Below, piece by piece: positions 20,083-29,221 of a stretch of 42,503 nucleotides of DNA (within the stretch, counting starts at the first letter, position 1; each line of letters opens with the position of its first letter). Origin of the DNA: Dysgonomonas sp. 521 (lineage in GTDB: Bacteria; Bacteroidota; Bacteroidia; Bacteroidales; Dysgonomonadaceae); contig NZ_QVMO01000032.1 of assembly GCF_010501055.1 (NCBI RefSeq), positions 1 to 42,503 on the forward strand. Direction: 5' to 3'. The position numbers and the translations under genes were made by a program. The notes under the pieces are model-generated. The model saw nothing but the letters and a program-made list of their open reading frames with translations, was not told where the DNA came from and did no database searches.

Positions 20083-21537
20083 TTATTTACCAATATAAAA
20101 CATATTATCCGGAATCACATCTTCCCTTATATTACGGCTCGATATACCTACTTCAAGAAATTCTCCCATATAATTCTCAAAATACAAAAGTCTCAGTTCG
20201 TGATACCCTGCCTCAAGTGCAATTTTTCCATCTGCACGTTTCAGGCTGTGTGACCCGTCGTTATCTACAACGACTTTACCATCAATAAAGAGTTTGGAAC
20301 CATCATCAGAGAATGTATAGAACTGATAAACACCTCTCTCCGGTATTTTTATATATGTCTTATATTCGAAGGCCATAGAATCCATCACCGTAGCTGGGGC
20401 AATAGAAAAATTATTCAATATCCCTGTCTTTACAAGGCGGGCAGAAGCGATCATATCGGTATGAGTGAGTTTAAAGTCTGCTTCGTAATATTTATATTCC
20501 ACGCCTTGATTTGCTACCTCAAGCTTTTTTGCCGGCAGGTATTGCATAGTTTCCTCATCTGCCGAAGATAGTCCTGAAGGATAATAGTATTCCAGTTCTG
20601 TGCCTTTAGGTGTTCTTACCCATGTATCGAACTGGCTTTTGCCTTCGTACATTTTTATAATACGTCCTCCCCTCTCCAGTTTGCCATAAGCATCGACCCC
20701 CGAGGTACGCCCGAAAGCCAATGCTATACCCTGCTCTATACCTATATAATCGTTATTATGGTCGTGTCCTGCAAAAATGCCCATCACATCTTTCTTTTCT
20801 ACCATAGAGCAGAACATTCCCGAATTTATCTCAGGAGAAGCCACACCTTCTTCCTTATTTCCCAGGGTCTTTTCTTTTCCTACAACATTATTAAATTCCA
20901 AGACAGGAATATGGAAAAAAGCGAGCGACGGCAGCGGTGCATTATTATTTTGGAGTGTATACCTATCGCTGGTCTTTCTGTACCAGTCTATCTGATCGAA
21001 ATGTATCCAGTCGTAGTGACCATACTTATAAGCCGAAGGTTTATTATGCGAGTCGATGCAATAGAGCAGAGCGGCGGCCTTAGTTCCCTGATGAGCCAGA
21101 ACAGGCAGTACATAATTGCCGCTGCCACTCAGCTTCGGGCCTTTTTCCCCAATAAAGTAGGGAAAACTTTCTATAAAATCGAATACTCCTTCGCGCGTCA
21201 GCCCTGCCTCTTCATCATGATTCCCCAACGTTACCGCCCAGGGCGTTTTAGCTTCTTCAAAAATCCTGGCAATAGACTCCCAGCCCTCTTTAGCAGGGGT
21301 ATCGGTTACAATATCTCCGGTAAGGATTGCGATATCCGGTTTCTCTGCATCCAAGACCTGCCTGATAACTTCAATAGTCTTACTGCAATTAGGAGAATTA
21401 TTACTCCAATGGATATCCGTAAACTGTGCAATTTTAAAATGCCCGTCTTTATTGAATTTGAGCTGTATCGTATTCTTTTGGGCAAATGAAAAAGTTGCAA
21501 AGAAAAATGTTATGATTATAAGTATATGTTTTTTCAT
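20083..21537 (-). CDS. Secreted calcineurin-like metallophosphoesterase with C-terminal PA14 domain
   Basis: Signal peptide (about 1-19, ending FSFAQ), then a two-metal phosphoesterase domain (about 28-290) with all blocks: FTDIHW, TGDIVTD, LGNHDEE, FFHIPVLEF and FAGHDHNND. This family (purple-acid-phosphatase/Dcr2-like) cleaves phosphomonoesters or phosphodiesters. Residues about 342-484 form a PA14 beta-barrel (YTFSDDGSKLFIDGK, VDNDGSH, GYHELRLLYFENYMGE), often a carbohydrate-binding module. The same module, closely related, ends the GH92 of this locus. 484 aa in all. Location suggests action on a phosphorylated mannoside outside the cytoplasm. It may be cotranscribed with the alkaline phosphatase gene 118 bp upstream. 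Exact substrate unknown. Confidence 0.9.
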   Translation of the reverse strand: MKKHILIIITFFFATFSFAQKNTIQLKFNKDGHFKIAQFTDIHWSNNSPNCSKTIEVIRQVLDAEKPDIAILTGDIVTDTPAKEGWESIARIFEEAKTPWAVTLGNHDEEAGLTREGVFDFIESFPYFIGEKGPKLSGSGNYVLPVLAHQGTKAAALLYCIDSHNKPSAYKYGHYDWIHFDQIDWYRKTSDRYTLQNNNAPLPSLAFFHIPVLEFNNVVGKEKTLGNKEEGVASPEINSGMFCSMVEKKDVMGIFAGHDHNNDYIGIEQGIALAFGRTSGVDAYGKLERGGRIIKMYEGKSQFDTWVRTPKGTELEYYYPSGLSSADEETMQYLPAKKLEVANQGVEYKYYEADFKLTHTDMIASARLVKTGILNNFSIAPATVMDSMAFEYKTYIKIPERGVYQFYTFSDDGSKLFIDGKVVVDNDGSHSLKRADGKIALEAGYHELRLLYFENYMGEFLEVGISSRNIREDVIPDNMFYIGK

Positions 21538-21557
21538 GTTATTTTTATTTTTTCTCT

Positions 21558-21635
21558 GTCATTCTGAACGAAGTGAAGAGTCTCTTGTAGAAACAATTCG
21601 ATTAAAGGTCGGGATGCTTCGTACCTCAGTATGAC
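21558..21635. repeat. GTCAT...ATGAC palindromic unit
   Basis: It begins GTCATTCTGAACGAAGTG and ends CCTCAGTATGAC, in the 118-bp gap between the alkaline phosphatase and metallophosphoesterase genes. Confidence 0.75.
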
Positions 21636-21655
21636 AAAAAGGTCTGATTATTAAT

Positions 21656-23626
21656 TTACAATCCTAAAACCTTCTTCATCTTATGGAAAATCTGTGTATT
21701 CTTATACACTCCCATAAACTCGGAAGCGCCCGGTCCGTAAGCGAATACAGGCAGCATCAGCGGTGTATGGTCGTCTGTCATATAGCGGGCTGTAAGATGT
21801 CCGTTCTCTGCATTACCATCCACAAGGGTAAGTCCTCCTGTTTCGTGGTCGCCGGTTACTACAACCAGCGTTTCACCATTGGTATCGGCAAACTCCAGTG
21901 CCGCCTTAACGGCAAGGTCGAAACTCAATGTTTCCATCACAGAACCGGGGAACGAATTGGCATGTCCCGCATAGTCTATCTTGGCACCTTCCACCATTAG
22001 GAAGAATCCTTTGCTGTTAGTAGCAGTCAGTTTCTTTATAGCCTGATTGGTAGCGTCGGCAAGCATGGACAGAGTCTCCTCCGAGGCGGCTAAATCCATT
22101 TGTTCATCTATACAGATTACCTTTTTGTTGTCTGCATTTATGTCATCAATAGATGTGGATATACGATACAGCTTTTTCAATTCGCTTAGTATATCCTTGT
22201 TATCATTTCTTTTGGTGAAAACAGACATACCTGCACCATTCAGTATGGTCAGTTTGCCATCCAGAAGGTATGACGTGATTTCATCGGAATTATCCCTTTC
22301 TACCGAATGTCCATAAAATGCGGCAGGAGTGGCATCCGCCACATTACCTAACGTTACTACACCACAGGCATACCCCGCATCATAGGCAATATCGGTCATC
22401 GAAGGATAAGGCACACCATCCTCGCTCATGCTTATATGGCGGTTGTTATGAAGCTCTCCTGTAGCCAAAGCACTTCCTCCCGCCGCAGAATCAGTTGTAT
22501 AGGCATCTTTAGCGCTGGTGTTTTGCAGTCCGAGATATTTCATGTTGAAGATGGTAAGTCCGTTGCCACTCCTGTAATTCGCATTATTAACGGTAGCTCC
22601 GGCCTGTAACTGTGCCAGCCCTGTACCGTCACCAATCAGGAAGATAATGTTCTTTACCGTTTTGTTGCTGCCGTCATTCTTATATGTCGGTGTGTATACA
22701 TCTATACCTTTCGACAATTGCAACAGCTTATTATTGAATCCCTGAAATCCGACAGTGGTTTTATCCAACCGTTTGGCACGCGCAACCTCATCCGATATAT
22801 CTTCGTTTTTACCTATCTGATAGTTCTTGTTTTCGAACTGGGAAAAATAGTCTGCGCATGCTTCAGGCCTGTCCGTATTGATATAATCCACTCCGATATT
22901 ATGGAATGTATTCCATGCCGTAACGCCGTCAGGTGTTCCCCAGAAACGGATTGGCTTACCCAGAGCATGTACTTTGTTTATAGTCTCCATCACCTCGTCA
23001 AACTCAGCCTTTATTATAGTTCCCTTGCCATTCCACACGGAATAGTCGCGAAAAGAGAGGCTTATCATTTCAATCCTTTTCAGTTGCTCAGGCGTATAGT
23101 CTGTTTTGTATCCGTCAAAAAAAATAAATGAGGGGTACTTCCCATAATCATCTTCATCCGGACGATTGCCTGAAATGACGACTTTAACCGCATAAGGATT
23201 TACTGCAGGATCGAAAACATTAGGGTATGCTTTCAGTTTAGATACCAGTATATCCAGTGTCGGGTTCGCCGGAGTTTTCAGGTCTACCAGCAAAATGAGA
23301 TTTTTGTCGGAGTTTTTCCAGGGCCTTCCCCCATTCTGCTTGAAAAGATTTACCAATGGGGTGATATAGGCTTCATCCAATGTTGGCGCCGCAGAGACAT
23401 CCTGCTGGTCATGCGCAACTTTTAGTTCATTAGCCTTTTCAGTTGCATAAATATCTGCTTCGATAGATGCTACCTGCTGCGCATAAGCCTGATAAAATGG
23501 CACTCTTTGCTCATAGTCATTATGGGAATGAATGAGTATCCGTTGCTGGGCATCGGTAACAACAGGAGCAAATATCAGCCCTGCCATTAAAAATAAATGG
23601 CATATTATATTTTTAATATTTTTCAT
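21656..23626 (-). CDS. Fusion of GDPD/PI-PLC-like phosphodiesterase domain and alkaline phosphatase
   Basis: Exported protein of 656 aa with a signal peptide (about 1-26, ending VTDAQ). Residues about 28-270 resemble the PI-PLC/glycerophosphodiesterase barrel superfamily of AIM6-like proteins: ILIHSHNDYEQ, SIEADIYA, LKVAHD, LVDLKTP, GIDYINTDRPE. Residues about 315-656 are an alkaline phosphatase: IFLIGDGTG, nucleophile S380 in YTTDSAAGGSALATG, EGAKIDYAGH, VTGDHETGG, DDHTPLMLPVFAYG. The fusion could open a phosphodiester and then remove the phosphate left behind. It lies in the middle of the PUL, 57 bp after the EEP gene. The N-terminal domain is more distant from characterised enzymes than the C-terminal one, so its activity is less sure. 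Confidence 0.88.
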   Translation of the reverse strand: MKNIKNIICHLFLMAGLIFAPVVTDAQQRILIHSHNDYEQRVPFYQAYAQQVASIEADIYATEKANELKVAHDQQDVSAAPTLDEAYITPLVNLFKQNGGRPWKNSDKNLILLVDLKTPANPTLDILVSKLKAYPNVFDPAVNPYAVKVVISGNRPDEDDYGKYPSFIFFDGYKTDYTPEQLKRIEMISLSFRDYSVWNGKGTIIKAEFDEVMETINKVHALGKPIRFWGTPDGVTAWNTFHNIGVDYINTDRPEACADYFSQFENKNYQIGKNEDISDEVARAKRLDKTTVGFQGFNNKLLQLSKGIDVYTPTYKNDGSNKTVKNIIFLIGDGTGLAQLQAGATVNNANYRSGNGLTIFNMKYLGLQNTSAKDAYTTDSAAGGSALATGELHNNRHISMSEDGVPYPSMTDIAYDAGYACGVVTLGNVADATPAAFYGHSVERDNSDEITSYLLDGKLTILNGAGMSVFTKRNDNKDILSELKKLYRISTSIDDINADNKKVICIDEQMDLAASEETLSMLADATNQAIKKLTATNSKGFFLMVEGAKIDYAGHANSFPGSVMETLSFDLAVKAALEFADTNGETLVVVTGDHETGGLTLVDGNAENGHLTARYMTDDHTPLMLPVFAYGPGASEFMGVYKNTQIFHKMKKVLGL

Positions 23627-23683
23627 TATTTATTTTCTTTTTTAGTCTTTAGCTGTTAGCCTATAGCCATTGTCACCCTAGAT

Positions 23684-24538
23684 TTATTTTATTTCTATGT
23701 GTGCGACTACAACTGAATGATCTGAAATAAATTTATCATCCAATTTTTCAGGAAGTACACTATGTTTTAAGACTTTAATATCTTTGCTTACGAAAACATA
23801 ATCAATAAATTCGCGCCTTTCCACAGGTACTCTGCCAAATCCGTGGAATGTCCATTGCGTACCGCTTTTCTCTACGGCTATATCTTTAGAGTGGATGAGA
23901 TGTTCCGGATTGGATGTATCTGTTACATGTTTGATTACATCAGACTCAGGAGCAGCATTAAAGTCGCCTGTCATAACAACCGGCAATCCTTTACCAAGCG
24001 ATGTCGCTCTGTCCAGTAACAGGGTCACTCCTTCCTGACGGGCAACTTTGCCTACATGGTCGAGGTGCGTATTTATAAAGAAAAATTGTTTTTTGCTGCT
24101 TACATCTTCCAGTATAGCCCATGTGGCAATACGTTCACAAGCTCCGTCCCATCCTTTCGACCCAACGACTTCGGGTGTTTCGCTCAGCCAGAAATAACCC
24201 GACTCAACTTCCTTCAGTCTGTCTTTCTTATAAAAAATAGCGCTGTATTCTCCTTTTTCAATACCATCTTCACGTCCTACTCCGATTGCGTTATATTCCG
24301 GCAGACGGGATTTAAGGTCATTCAGTTGGTTTACCAAAACTTCTTGCGCCCCGACAACGTCGGCATTTTGATCTTTTATCGCCTGAGCTGCAATATCTTT
24401 ACGGTATTGCCAGTTGTTCAGGCTATCTTCAGGGTTATCGTAACGAATATTGAAACTCATTACATTCAGGTCGATAGGCTTACTATTACATGAAGTCAAC
24501 AATAATACTGCAGCAAGTAAATAAAACAGTTTTCTCAT
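23684..24538 (-). CDS. Endonuclease/exonuclease/phosphatase (EEP) family lipoprotein
   Basis: Lipoprotein of 284 aa: the lipobox LLTSC places the lipidated Cys at 17. The EEP fold follows with its metal and catalytic blocks: MSFNIRYDN, GAQEV (Glu metal ligand), FINTHLDHVG (His), MTGDFNAAPESD (Asp, Asn), FIDYVFVS and SDHSVVVAHIE (Asp-His). The family includes sphingomyelinases, inositol polyphosphate 5-phosphatases and nucleases. An envelope lipoprotein inside a glycan locus fits a phosphodiesterase or phosphatase on a phosphorylated glycan better than a nuclease, but the sequence does not prove this. Its start lies 13 bp from the GH92 stop, so the two are cotranscribed. Confidence 0.9.
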   Translation of the reverse strand: MRKLFYLLAAVLLLTSCNSKPIDLNVMSFNIRYDNPEDSLNNWQYRKDIAAQAIKDQNADVVGAQEVLVNQLNDLKSRLPEYNAIGVGREDGIEKGEYSAIFYKKDRLKEVESGYFWLSETPEVVGSKGWDGACERIATWAILEDVSSKKQFFFINTHLDHVGKVARQEGVTLLLDRATSLGKGLPVVMTGDFNAAPESDVIKHVTDTSNPEHLIHSKDIAVEKSGTQWTFHGFGRVPVERREFIDYVFVSKDIKVLKHSVLPEKLDDKFISDHSVVVAHIEIK

Positions 24539-24551
24539 TTTATAATAGTTT

Positions 24552-27479
24552 TTATTTTATAAATAAATTAGATGCGGGAATCTTTTCAAAGTTATTCGAT
24601 GCAGGTCTTTTCCAGCCCCAACTCAGATGTTCCCCTTCATAATCTTCAAAGTATAACAGTTTATATGTGTGGTAGCCTTTTTTCAGGGCAATGCGTCCTG
24701 TGGCAGAGATAGCGGCATGCGATCCATCGTTGTCCACTATCTTTATATTGTCGATATACAGCACGCTACCATCATCGGACATGGTCATAAATTCATAGAT
24801 ACCATCCTCAGGTACAAAGATAATGCCTGTATAAGTAAAGGCAAAATGATCAGCCTGTTTTGCTCCCGCAATCGAAGGCTCCGGCATTATACCTTTGTCC
24901 AATACCGGTGTTTTTTCTATCTGGCCTACTGCGCTGAAATATCCTTCATAGTAGCGGAAGTTTGTCCCGTTCTCTTTTGCCTGTGCCGATACCGGATTCT
25001 TAAATATCGCTTTGGTTGCCTGTATTGTGAATACTCTGCTTGGAGTAAAACCTGTTTTATATGCTCTGGCTTTGATGGTGGTGGAAGACGATAATTTTAC
25101 CGGTTGGGTATAAAGAGCCGACTCTTCTGTGGGTTCCTTTCCATCCAGCGTGTAATAAATCTTAGCATCCTCTGTCACTGTATGTAAGTCTACATCGATA
25201 TTATCTACAAATAGATCAAGATCGCTCCTGGTATAAGGAATCGATACCGTTTTTCCCATACTCATCGAATGTGGATAGTCAGACTCAGCTATTCCCCGGT
25301 TTTTATTCGGAGTAGACGCCAGTGTAAATTTAAGCTCTCCACCCTGCATCAAATCCTGATATGTGATATAATTCACATTTATCTCTTTTCCATTGAAAGA
25401 AACGTTGTCGATATATACATTCTTTTGTGGGTTATTGGCGGTTATAATCAATATTTCCCCATTTGCTAATTTAATTGTTGCTTTTTTGAACAACGGAGAG
25501 GTTAAAGAGAATTCATTTGAGCCCGGACATACCGGATAAATACCTATACTGCTAAGGATATACCATGCCGACATTTGCCCGCAGTCTTCATTCCCGCTGA
25601 TGCCTTCCGGTGTAGGCTGGTACATTTCGGCTAAGATACGGCGCGTCATTGCCTGCGTTTTCCAGGGTTGCCCTACATAATTGTAAAGATAAGCCATGTG
25701 ATGGCTCGGTTCGTTACCGTGCGCGTACTGCCCGATAAGTCCGGTAATATCAGACATGTGCCCTTCTACCTTTGACTCTACTATAAACAGGCTGTCCAGT
25801 TGAGCGGTAAATCCTTCCTTTCCCCCAAAGAGTTGTATAAGCCCGTTCACATCGTGTGGTACAAAGAAACGGTATTGCCATGCAGTAGCTTCGGTATAGG
25901 CACGTCCGGGTTCGAATGGATTGAACGGATTATCCCAGTTCCCGTCCATGCGTTTACCACGGAAGAACTTAGTGTTCCCGTCGAAGACATTAATATACGA
26001 AGAGGCTCTTTCTGTATATAATTTATAATCATCTTCTTTCCCCAGTTCTTTTGCTATCTGGGCAATGCACCAGTCATCATAGGCATATTCGAGCAGGCAG
26101 GATACCGATTCTCTCTTTATATTGGAAGGGATAAAGCCGTATTTGATATAATAATCCGAACCTTTCTTGTTTTTGTCGGAAGACACTTTCATCGCTTCAT
26201 AGGCCTTGTTTATGTCGAACCCCCGAATGCCTTTCATATAGGCATCGGCAATCACCGATACGGAATGGTAACCTATCATTGTGCCTGTTTCGCCTGCCGA
26301 CAACGGCCAGATTGGCAGTTCGCCCGAAGCATCGTACATATCCAGGTAAGAGTTGATCATATTGTTTACCAATGTTGTATCAGTCAGTGTAATCAGCGGA
26401 TTCCATGCACGGAATGTATCCCAGATAGAGAATGTCGAATAATATTTCTTTCCTTCCGGTAATGTGCCTATCTTCATATCATGGCGGCGGAACTGGCCGT
26501 TTACATCATTCATTATATTCGGCACCACTTTTGAATGATAGGCCGCCGTATAGAAATTTTTCAGATCGTTTTCGCTGCCACCTTCTACAATGATGTCGGA
26601 GAGGGCTTCCGCCCACAAGTTTTTAGCCTGATTGTGTACCATATCGAAGTCGAAATCTTCCACATCGTGGCTCAGGTTTTTACGGGCATTTTCTTCACTG
26701 ACTACAGAGAATCCTACTTTAGCTACAATTGGTGTGCCGTCAGAAGCTCCAAAATTCAGTATGGCCTGTTGATTATTGCTTTTAGCTTTGGCATCCTTTT
26801 CCAGCACGATTCCATCATTGACACGGTCAAATGATTGAATATCTTTGGAAAACTGGGCAACAAAGAATACATATTGATTGGTTACCCAGCCCTGAGACCT
26901 TCTCATACCTGAGATTTCATTATTGCCGGATTGTTTTATAACAAGAGAATCGATGACTTCTTCGGCTAACACATGAGCCATATCAATGATGATAGATTCG
27001 TTTTTCCCTTTTTCAAAAGTGTAGCGGTGTACACCAGTATATGTTGTAGCTGTAAGTTCAGCTTTAATTCCTTCATTTTTGAATTCCACGGAATAATATC
27101 CGGGAGATGCTTTCTCGTCTTTATGAGAAAAAGCCAATGGTTCGAAGATATACCCCTTCGCCACCGGTTTTATATCTTTGGTTGTAGGATGGAAAAGCAC
27201 ATCGCCCAAGTCGGCGCAACCTGTCCCACTGAGGTGTGTATGGGAAAATCCCAAAATAGAAGTATCACTGTAATGGTAACCGGAACAAGCATCCCAGTCT
27301 CCTGTGCGGGTGTCGGGACTTAATTGCACAGCTCCGTTCGGCACTGTAGCCCCGGGGTATGTATGGCCATGAAAACCTGTCCCGATAAACGGGTCTACAT
27401 AGTCGATAGGATTTTTAGGTGTATCGGAACAGCATGTCAACAATCCAATAACAGCTAAAGAGAACAAGATTTTTTTCAT
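24552..27479 (-). CDS. GH92 alpha-mannosidase lipoprotein with CHB_HEX_C-like and PA14 modules
   Basis: Calcium-dependent inverting exo-alpha-mannosidase, 975 aa from ATG 27479 (the frame opens one codon earlier at a TTG). Lipobox GLLTCC with Cys16/17 implies a lipoprotein. N-terminal beta-sandwich: NPIDYVDPFIGTG, HTYPGATVPNGAVQLSPDTR, GFSHTHLSGTGC. Helical barrel: WDTFRAWNPL, YTEATAWQY, GNEPSHHMAYLYN, GNEDCGQMSAWY. After the usual GH92 end (about 740) come a chitobiase-C-like beta domain (about 762-825, KIYYTLDGKEPT) and a PA14 domain (about 826-975, SDDGSVLYID, VDNDGSH, GYHTYKLLYFEDYEGE). Many GH92 are about 750 aa, so the extra 220 residues are accessory modules. Linkage (alpha-1,2, 1,3 or a mannosyl-phosphate) cannot be read safely. 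Confidence 0.94.
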   Translation of the reverse strand: MKKILFSLAVIGLLTCCSDTPKNPIDYVDPFIGTGFHGHTYPGATVPNGAVQLSPDTRTGDWDACSGYHYSDTSILGFSHTHLSGTGCADLGDVLFHPTTKDIKPVAKGYIFEPLAFSHKDEKASPGYYSVEFKNEGIKAELTATTYTGVHRYTFEKGKNESIIIDMAHVLAEEVIDSLVIKQSGNNEISGMRRSQGWVTNQYVFFVAQFSKDIQSFDRVNDGIVLEKDAKAKSNNQQAILNFGASDGTPIVAKVGFSVVSEENARKNLSHDVEDFDFDMVHNQAKNLWAEALSDIIVEGGSENDLKNFYTAAYHSKVVPNIMNDVNGQFRRHDMKIGTLPEGKKYYSTFSIWDTFRAWNPLITLTDTTLVNNMINSYLDMYDASGELPIWPLSAGETGTMIGYHSVSVIADAYMKGIRGFDINKAYEAMKVSSDKNKKGSDYYIKYGFIPSNIKRESVSCLLEYAYDDWCIAQIAKELGKEDDYKLYTERASSYINVFDGNTKFFRGKRMDGNWDNPFNPFEPGRAYTEATAWQYRFFVPHDVNGLIQLFGGKEGFTAQLDSLFIVESKVEGHMSDITGLIGQYAHGNEPSHHMAYLYNYVGQPWKTQAMTRRILAEMYQPTPEGISGNEDCGQMSAWYILSSIGIYPVCPGSNEFSLTSPLFKKATIKLANGEILIITANNPQKNVYIDNVSFNGKEINVNYITYQDLMQGGELKFTLASTPNKNRGIAESDYPHSMSMGKTVSIPYTRSDLDLFVDNIDVDLHTVTEDAKIYYTLDGKEPTEESALYTQPVKLSSSTTIKARAYKTGFTPSRVFTIQATKAIFKNPVSAQAKENGTNFRYYEGYFSAVGQIEKTPVLDKGIMPEPSIAGAKQADHFAFTYTGIIFVPEDGIYEFMTMSDDGSVLYIDNIKIVDNDGSHAAISATGRIALKKGYHTYKLLYFEDYEGEHLSWGWKRPASNNFEKIPASNLFIK

Positions 27480-27496
27480 CAATTTTTTAGTTTAAT

Positions 27497-27647
27497 GAGG
27501 GTGTGTCATAAGTATTTTTCCATATCTTTTTGTCATGTTGAACGGAGTGAAACATCCCGTATCTGAAAGGTCGAGATTCTTCGTTGCACTCAGAATGACA
27601 AAGAGAGTAACAATTTGACAGAGATGTTTTACTTATGACACACCCTC
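27497..27647. mobile_element. MITE-like element, family 2, complete copy (151 bp)
   Basis: The terminal inverted repeats GAGGGTGTGTCATAAGT and ACTTATGACACACCCTC are perfect over 17 bp (18 with the outer T/A). AAT flanks each side (27494-27496, 27648-27650), a possible 3-bp target duplication. Inside lies a GTCAT...ATGAC unit (27532-27599). It sits between susD and the GH92 gene. Partial copies are at 81-201 and near 7281. Confidence 0.8.
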
Positions 27648-27674
27648 AATAGATAATAAGTAGTTTATTCCGGA

Positions 27675-29210
27675 TTATTTAAAATTGGAATATCCGTCTA
27701 AAGGATTATTAACCAACACATAGTCCGTGTTTTCTATTTCGCGTTGCGGTATCGGGAAATGTGCATCTTTAACGGGGTCGAATGTACGGGCCCCTCTTGG
27801 GTCTGTCTCTGTTGTAGCGGCAGCATACACTTCCTTGGCCAATCCCCAGCGTACAAGGTCGTAATGACGCTCGTCTTCATAAGCCAGTTCGCAACGGCGT
27901 TCATTTACCAGGTCATTGAAGGTAGGAGCAGTGATGGCCTTTGTATTATCTCCGCCAAAAGCCCTTACTCTCACTTCGTTGAAAGATGTTGCAGCAGCTG
28001 CAACTCCTTTGGTCCTGTTGCTTGCACCACCTCCGGCTAAGAAAATTTCAGCTTCGGCATGTATAAGCAGTACATCGGCATAACGTAGCAAAGGCACATC
28101 TGCTCCGGTTTCCCAGTTCCAACCGGAAAGATCGTTGTAAGCAGCTGAATATTTGGCACCCATATATCCGGTAGTCATATCTTTGATATTATCGCTGGTA
28201 AGAGTGGTTGCAGTTCCCAGATAATGTACGACATCGCCCACGCCTTTCAAGGTTACTTCGCGGCGAAGGTCACCTCCTGAAGTTACAGTTGGTTTTTCGA
28301 ACGCATCAAACAAACTCTTGGTAGGAGCGAAATAATACCAGCCTGTACCGCCCGAAAGTGTTCCTGAAAGAAGGATAACAGATGTTACAGTTCCCTGGTT
28401 CCTTACAGCTTTGTTTGTCAGGTTGAATAATACTTCTTCGTGTTTTTCTCCGGCGGGGGAGAATAAATGTGCGTATCCGTTATTATCGGTTTTATCCAAC
28501 GAATATTTGCCGGAGTTAATAACTTTTTCTGCGGCAGACTTCGCTTCAGTGTATTTACCCCAGTGAGCATATACTTTAGCCAGTAATCCGTAAGCAGCGC
28601 CTAACTGAGGACGTCCTTCCGCTCCTTTATCCCTTGTCCAAAGGTCATGTTTTTCGAAATGAGAGATAGCAGTTTTCAGATAAGCCTCGATACGTGTATA
28701 TGTTTCTGTTTTTGTCTCGCGCGGCTTATTTATTTCATCCGGTTTGTTATAGTCATAGAATGGCAGGCCACCATACCTTTTAGCTAAATGGAAGTATGCA
28801 AATGCACACAGGAAATTAGCTTCACCTATTAATACATCCTTACTCTTGTCAGACATTTCTATACCAGGGGTATATTTCATCACATCATTTGCACGCCTGA
28901 TAACTTTATACATTACCTTCCAGTTGGAAAACTGTCCGCTGGAAGCATTTGTTGTTGTTCTGAACTCAGTCAGTGCTTCGTCGTCGCCTTTGCTGCGGTT
29001 AATCACCATATCGTCGCTGGCGGCGCCTACCCACCAGTGTCCGCGCCCAAATCCTTCTTCTTCATAAAATGGGGCGTAAGCAGCATCCAATCCTAACTGA
29101 GCATCGGCCTCCGTATTCCAGAAGTTGGAAATACCATAAGGTTCTCTATCCAAATCACAAGAAGTGATTAGCATGAATGGAATAAGAAATAATAATTTAT
29201 ATAGTTTCAT
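27675..29210 (-). CDS. SusD-like surface glycan-binding lipoprotein
   Basis: Outer-membrane lipoprotein of 511 aa that would form the lid of the SusC channel and capture glycan. The lipobox LITSC gives lipidated Cys18. SusD/RagB helical fold with TPR-like segments: GISNFWNTEADAQLGLDAAY near the N-terminus, GEANFLCAFAYFHLAKRYGGLPFY, AYGLLAKVYAHWGKYTEAKSA, and the C-terminal block LLRYADVLLIHAEAE, LVNERRCELAYEDERHYDLVRWG, HFPIPQREI, NPLDGY. These are hallmarks of the family. It lies 11 bp after the susC-type gene and is plainly cotranscribed. Ligand not readable; the following GH92 suggests a mannose-rich glycan. Confidence 0.95.
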   Translation of the reverse strand: MKLYKLLFLIPFMLITSCDLDREPYGISNFWNTEADAQLGLDAAYAPFYEEEGFGRGHWWVGAASDDMVINRSKGDDEALTEFRTTTNASSGQFSNWKVMYKVIRRANDVMKYTPGIEMSDKSKDVLIGEANFLCAFAYFHLAKRYGGLPFYDYNKPDEINKPRETKTETYTRIEAYLKTAISHFEKHDLWTRDKGAEGRPQLGAAYGLLAKVYAHWGKYTEAKSAAEKVINSGKYSLDKTDNNGYAHLFSPAGEKHEEVLFNLTNKAVRNQGTVTSVILLSGTLSGGTGWYYFAPTKSLFDAFEKPTVTSGGDLRREVTLKGVGDVVHYLGTATTLTSDNIKDMTTGYMGAKYSAAYNDLSGWNWETGADVPLLRYADVLLIHAEAEIFLAGGGASNRTKGVAAAATSFNEVRVRAFGGDNTKAITAPTFNDLVNERRCELAYEDERHYDLVRWGLAKEVYAAATTETDPRGARTFDPVKDAHFPIPQREIENTDYVLVNNPLDGYSNFK

Positions 29211-29221
29211 GATTCTTCAAT

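Noticed and set aside
20758..21489. 243-residue open frame antisense to the metallophosphoesterase
   Set aside because: Opposite strand carries all metallophosphoesterase motifs; this frame has none.
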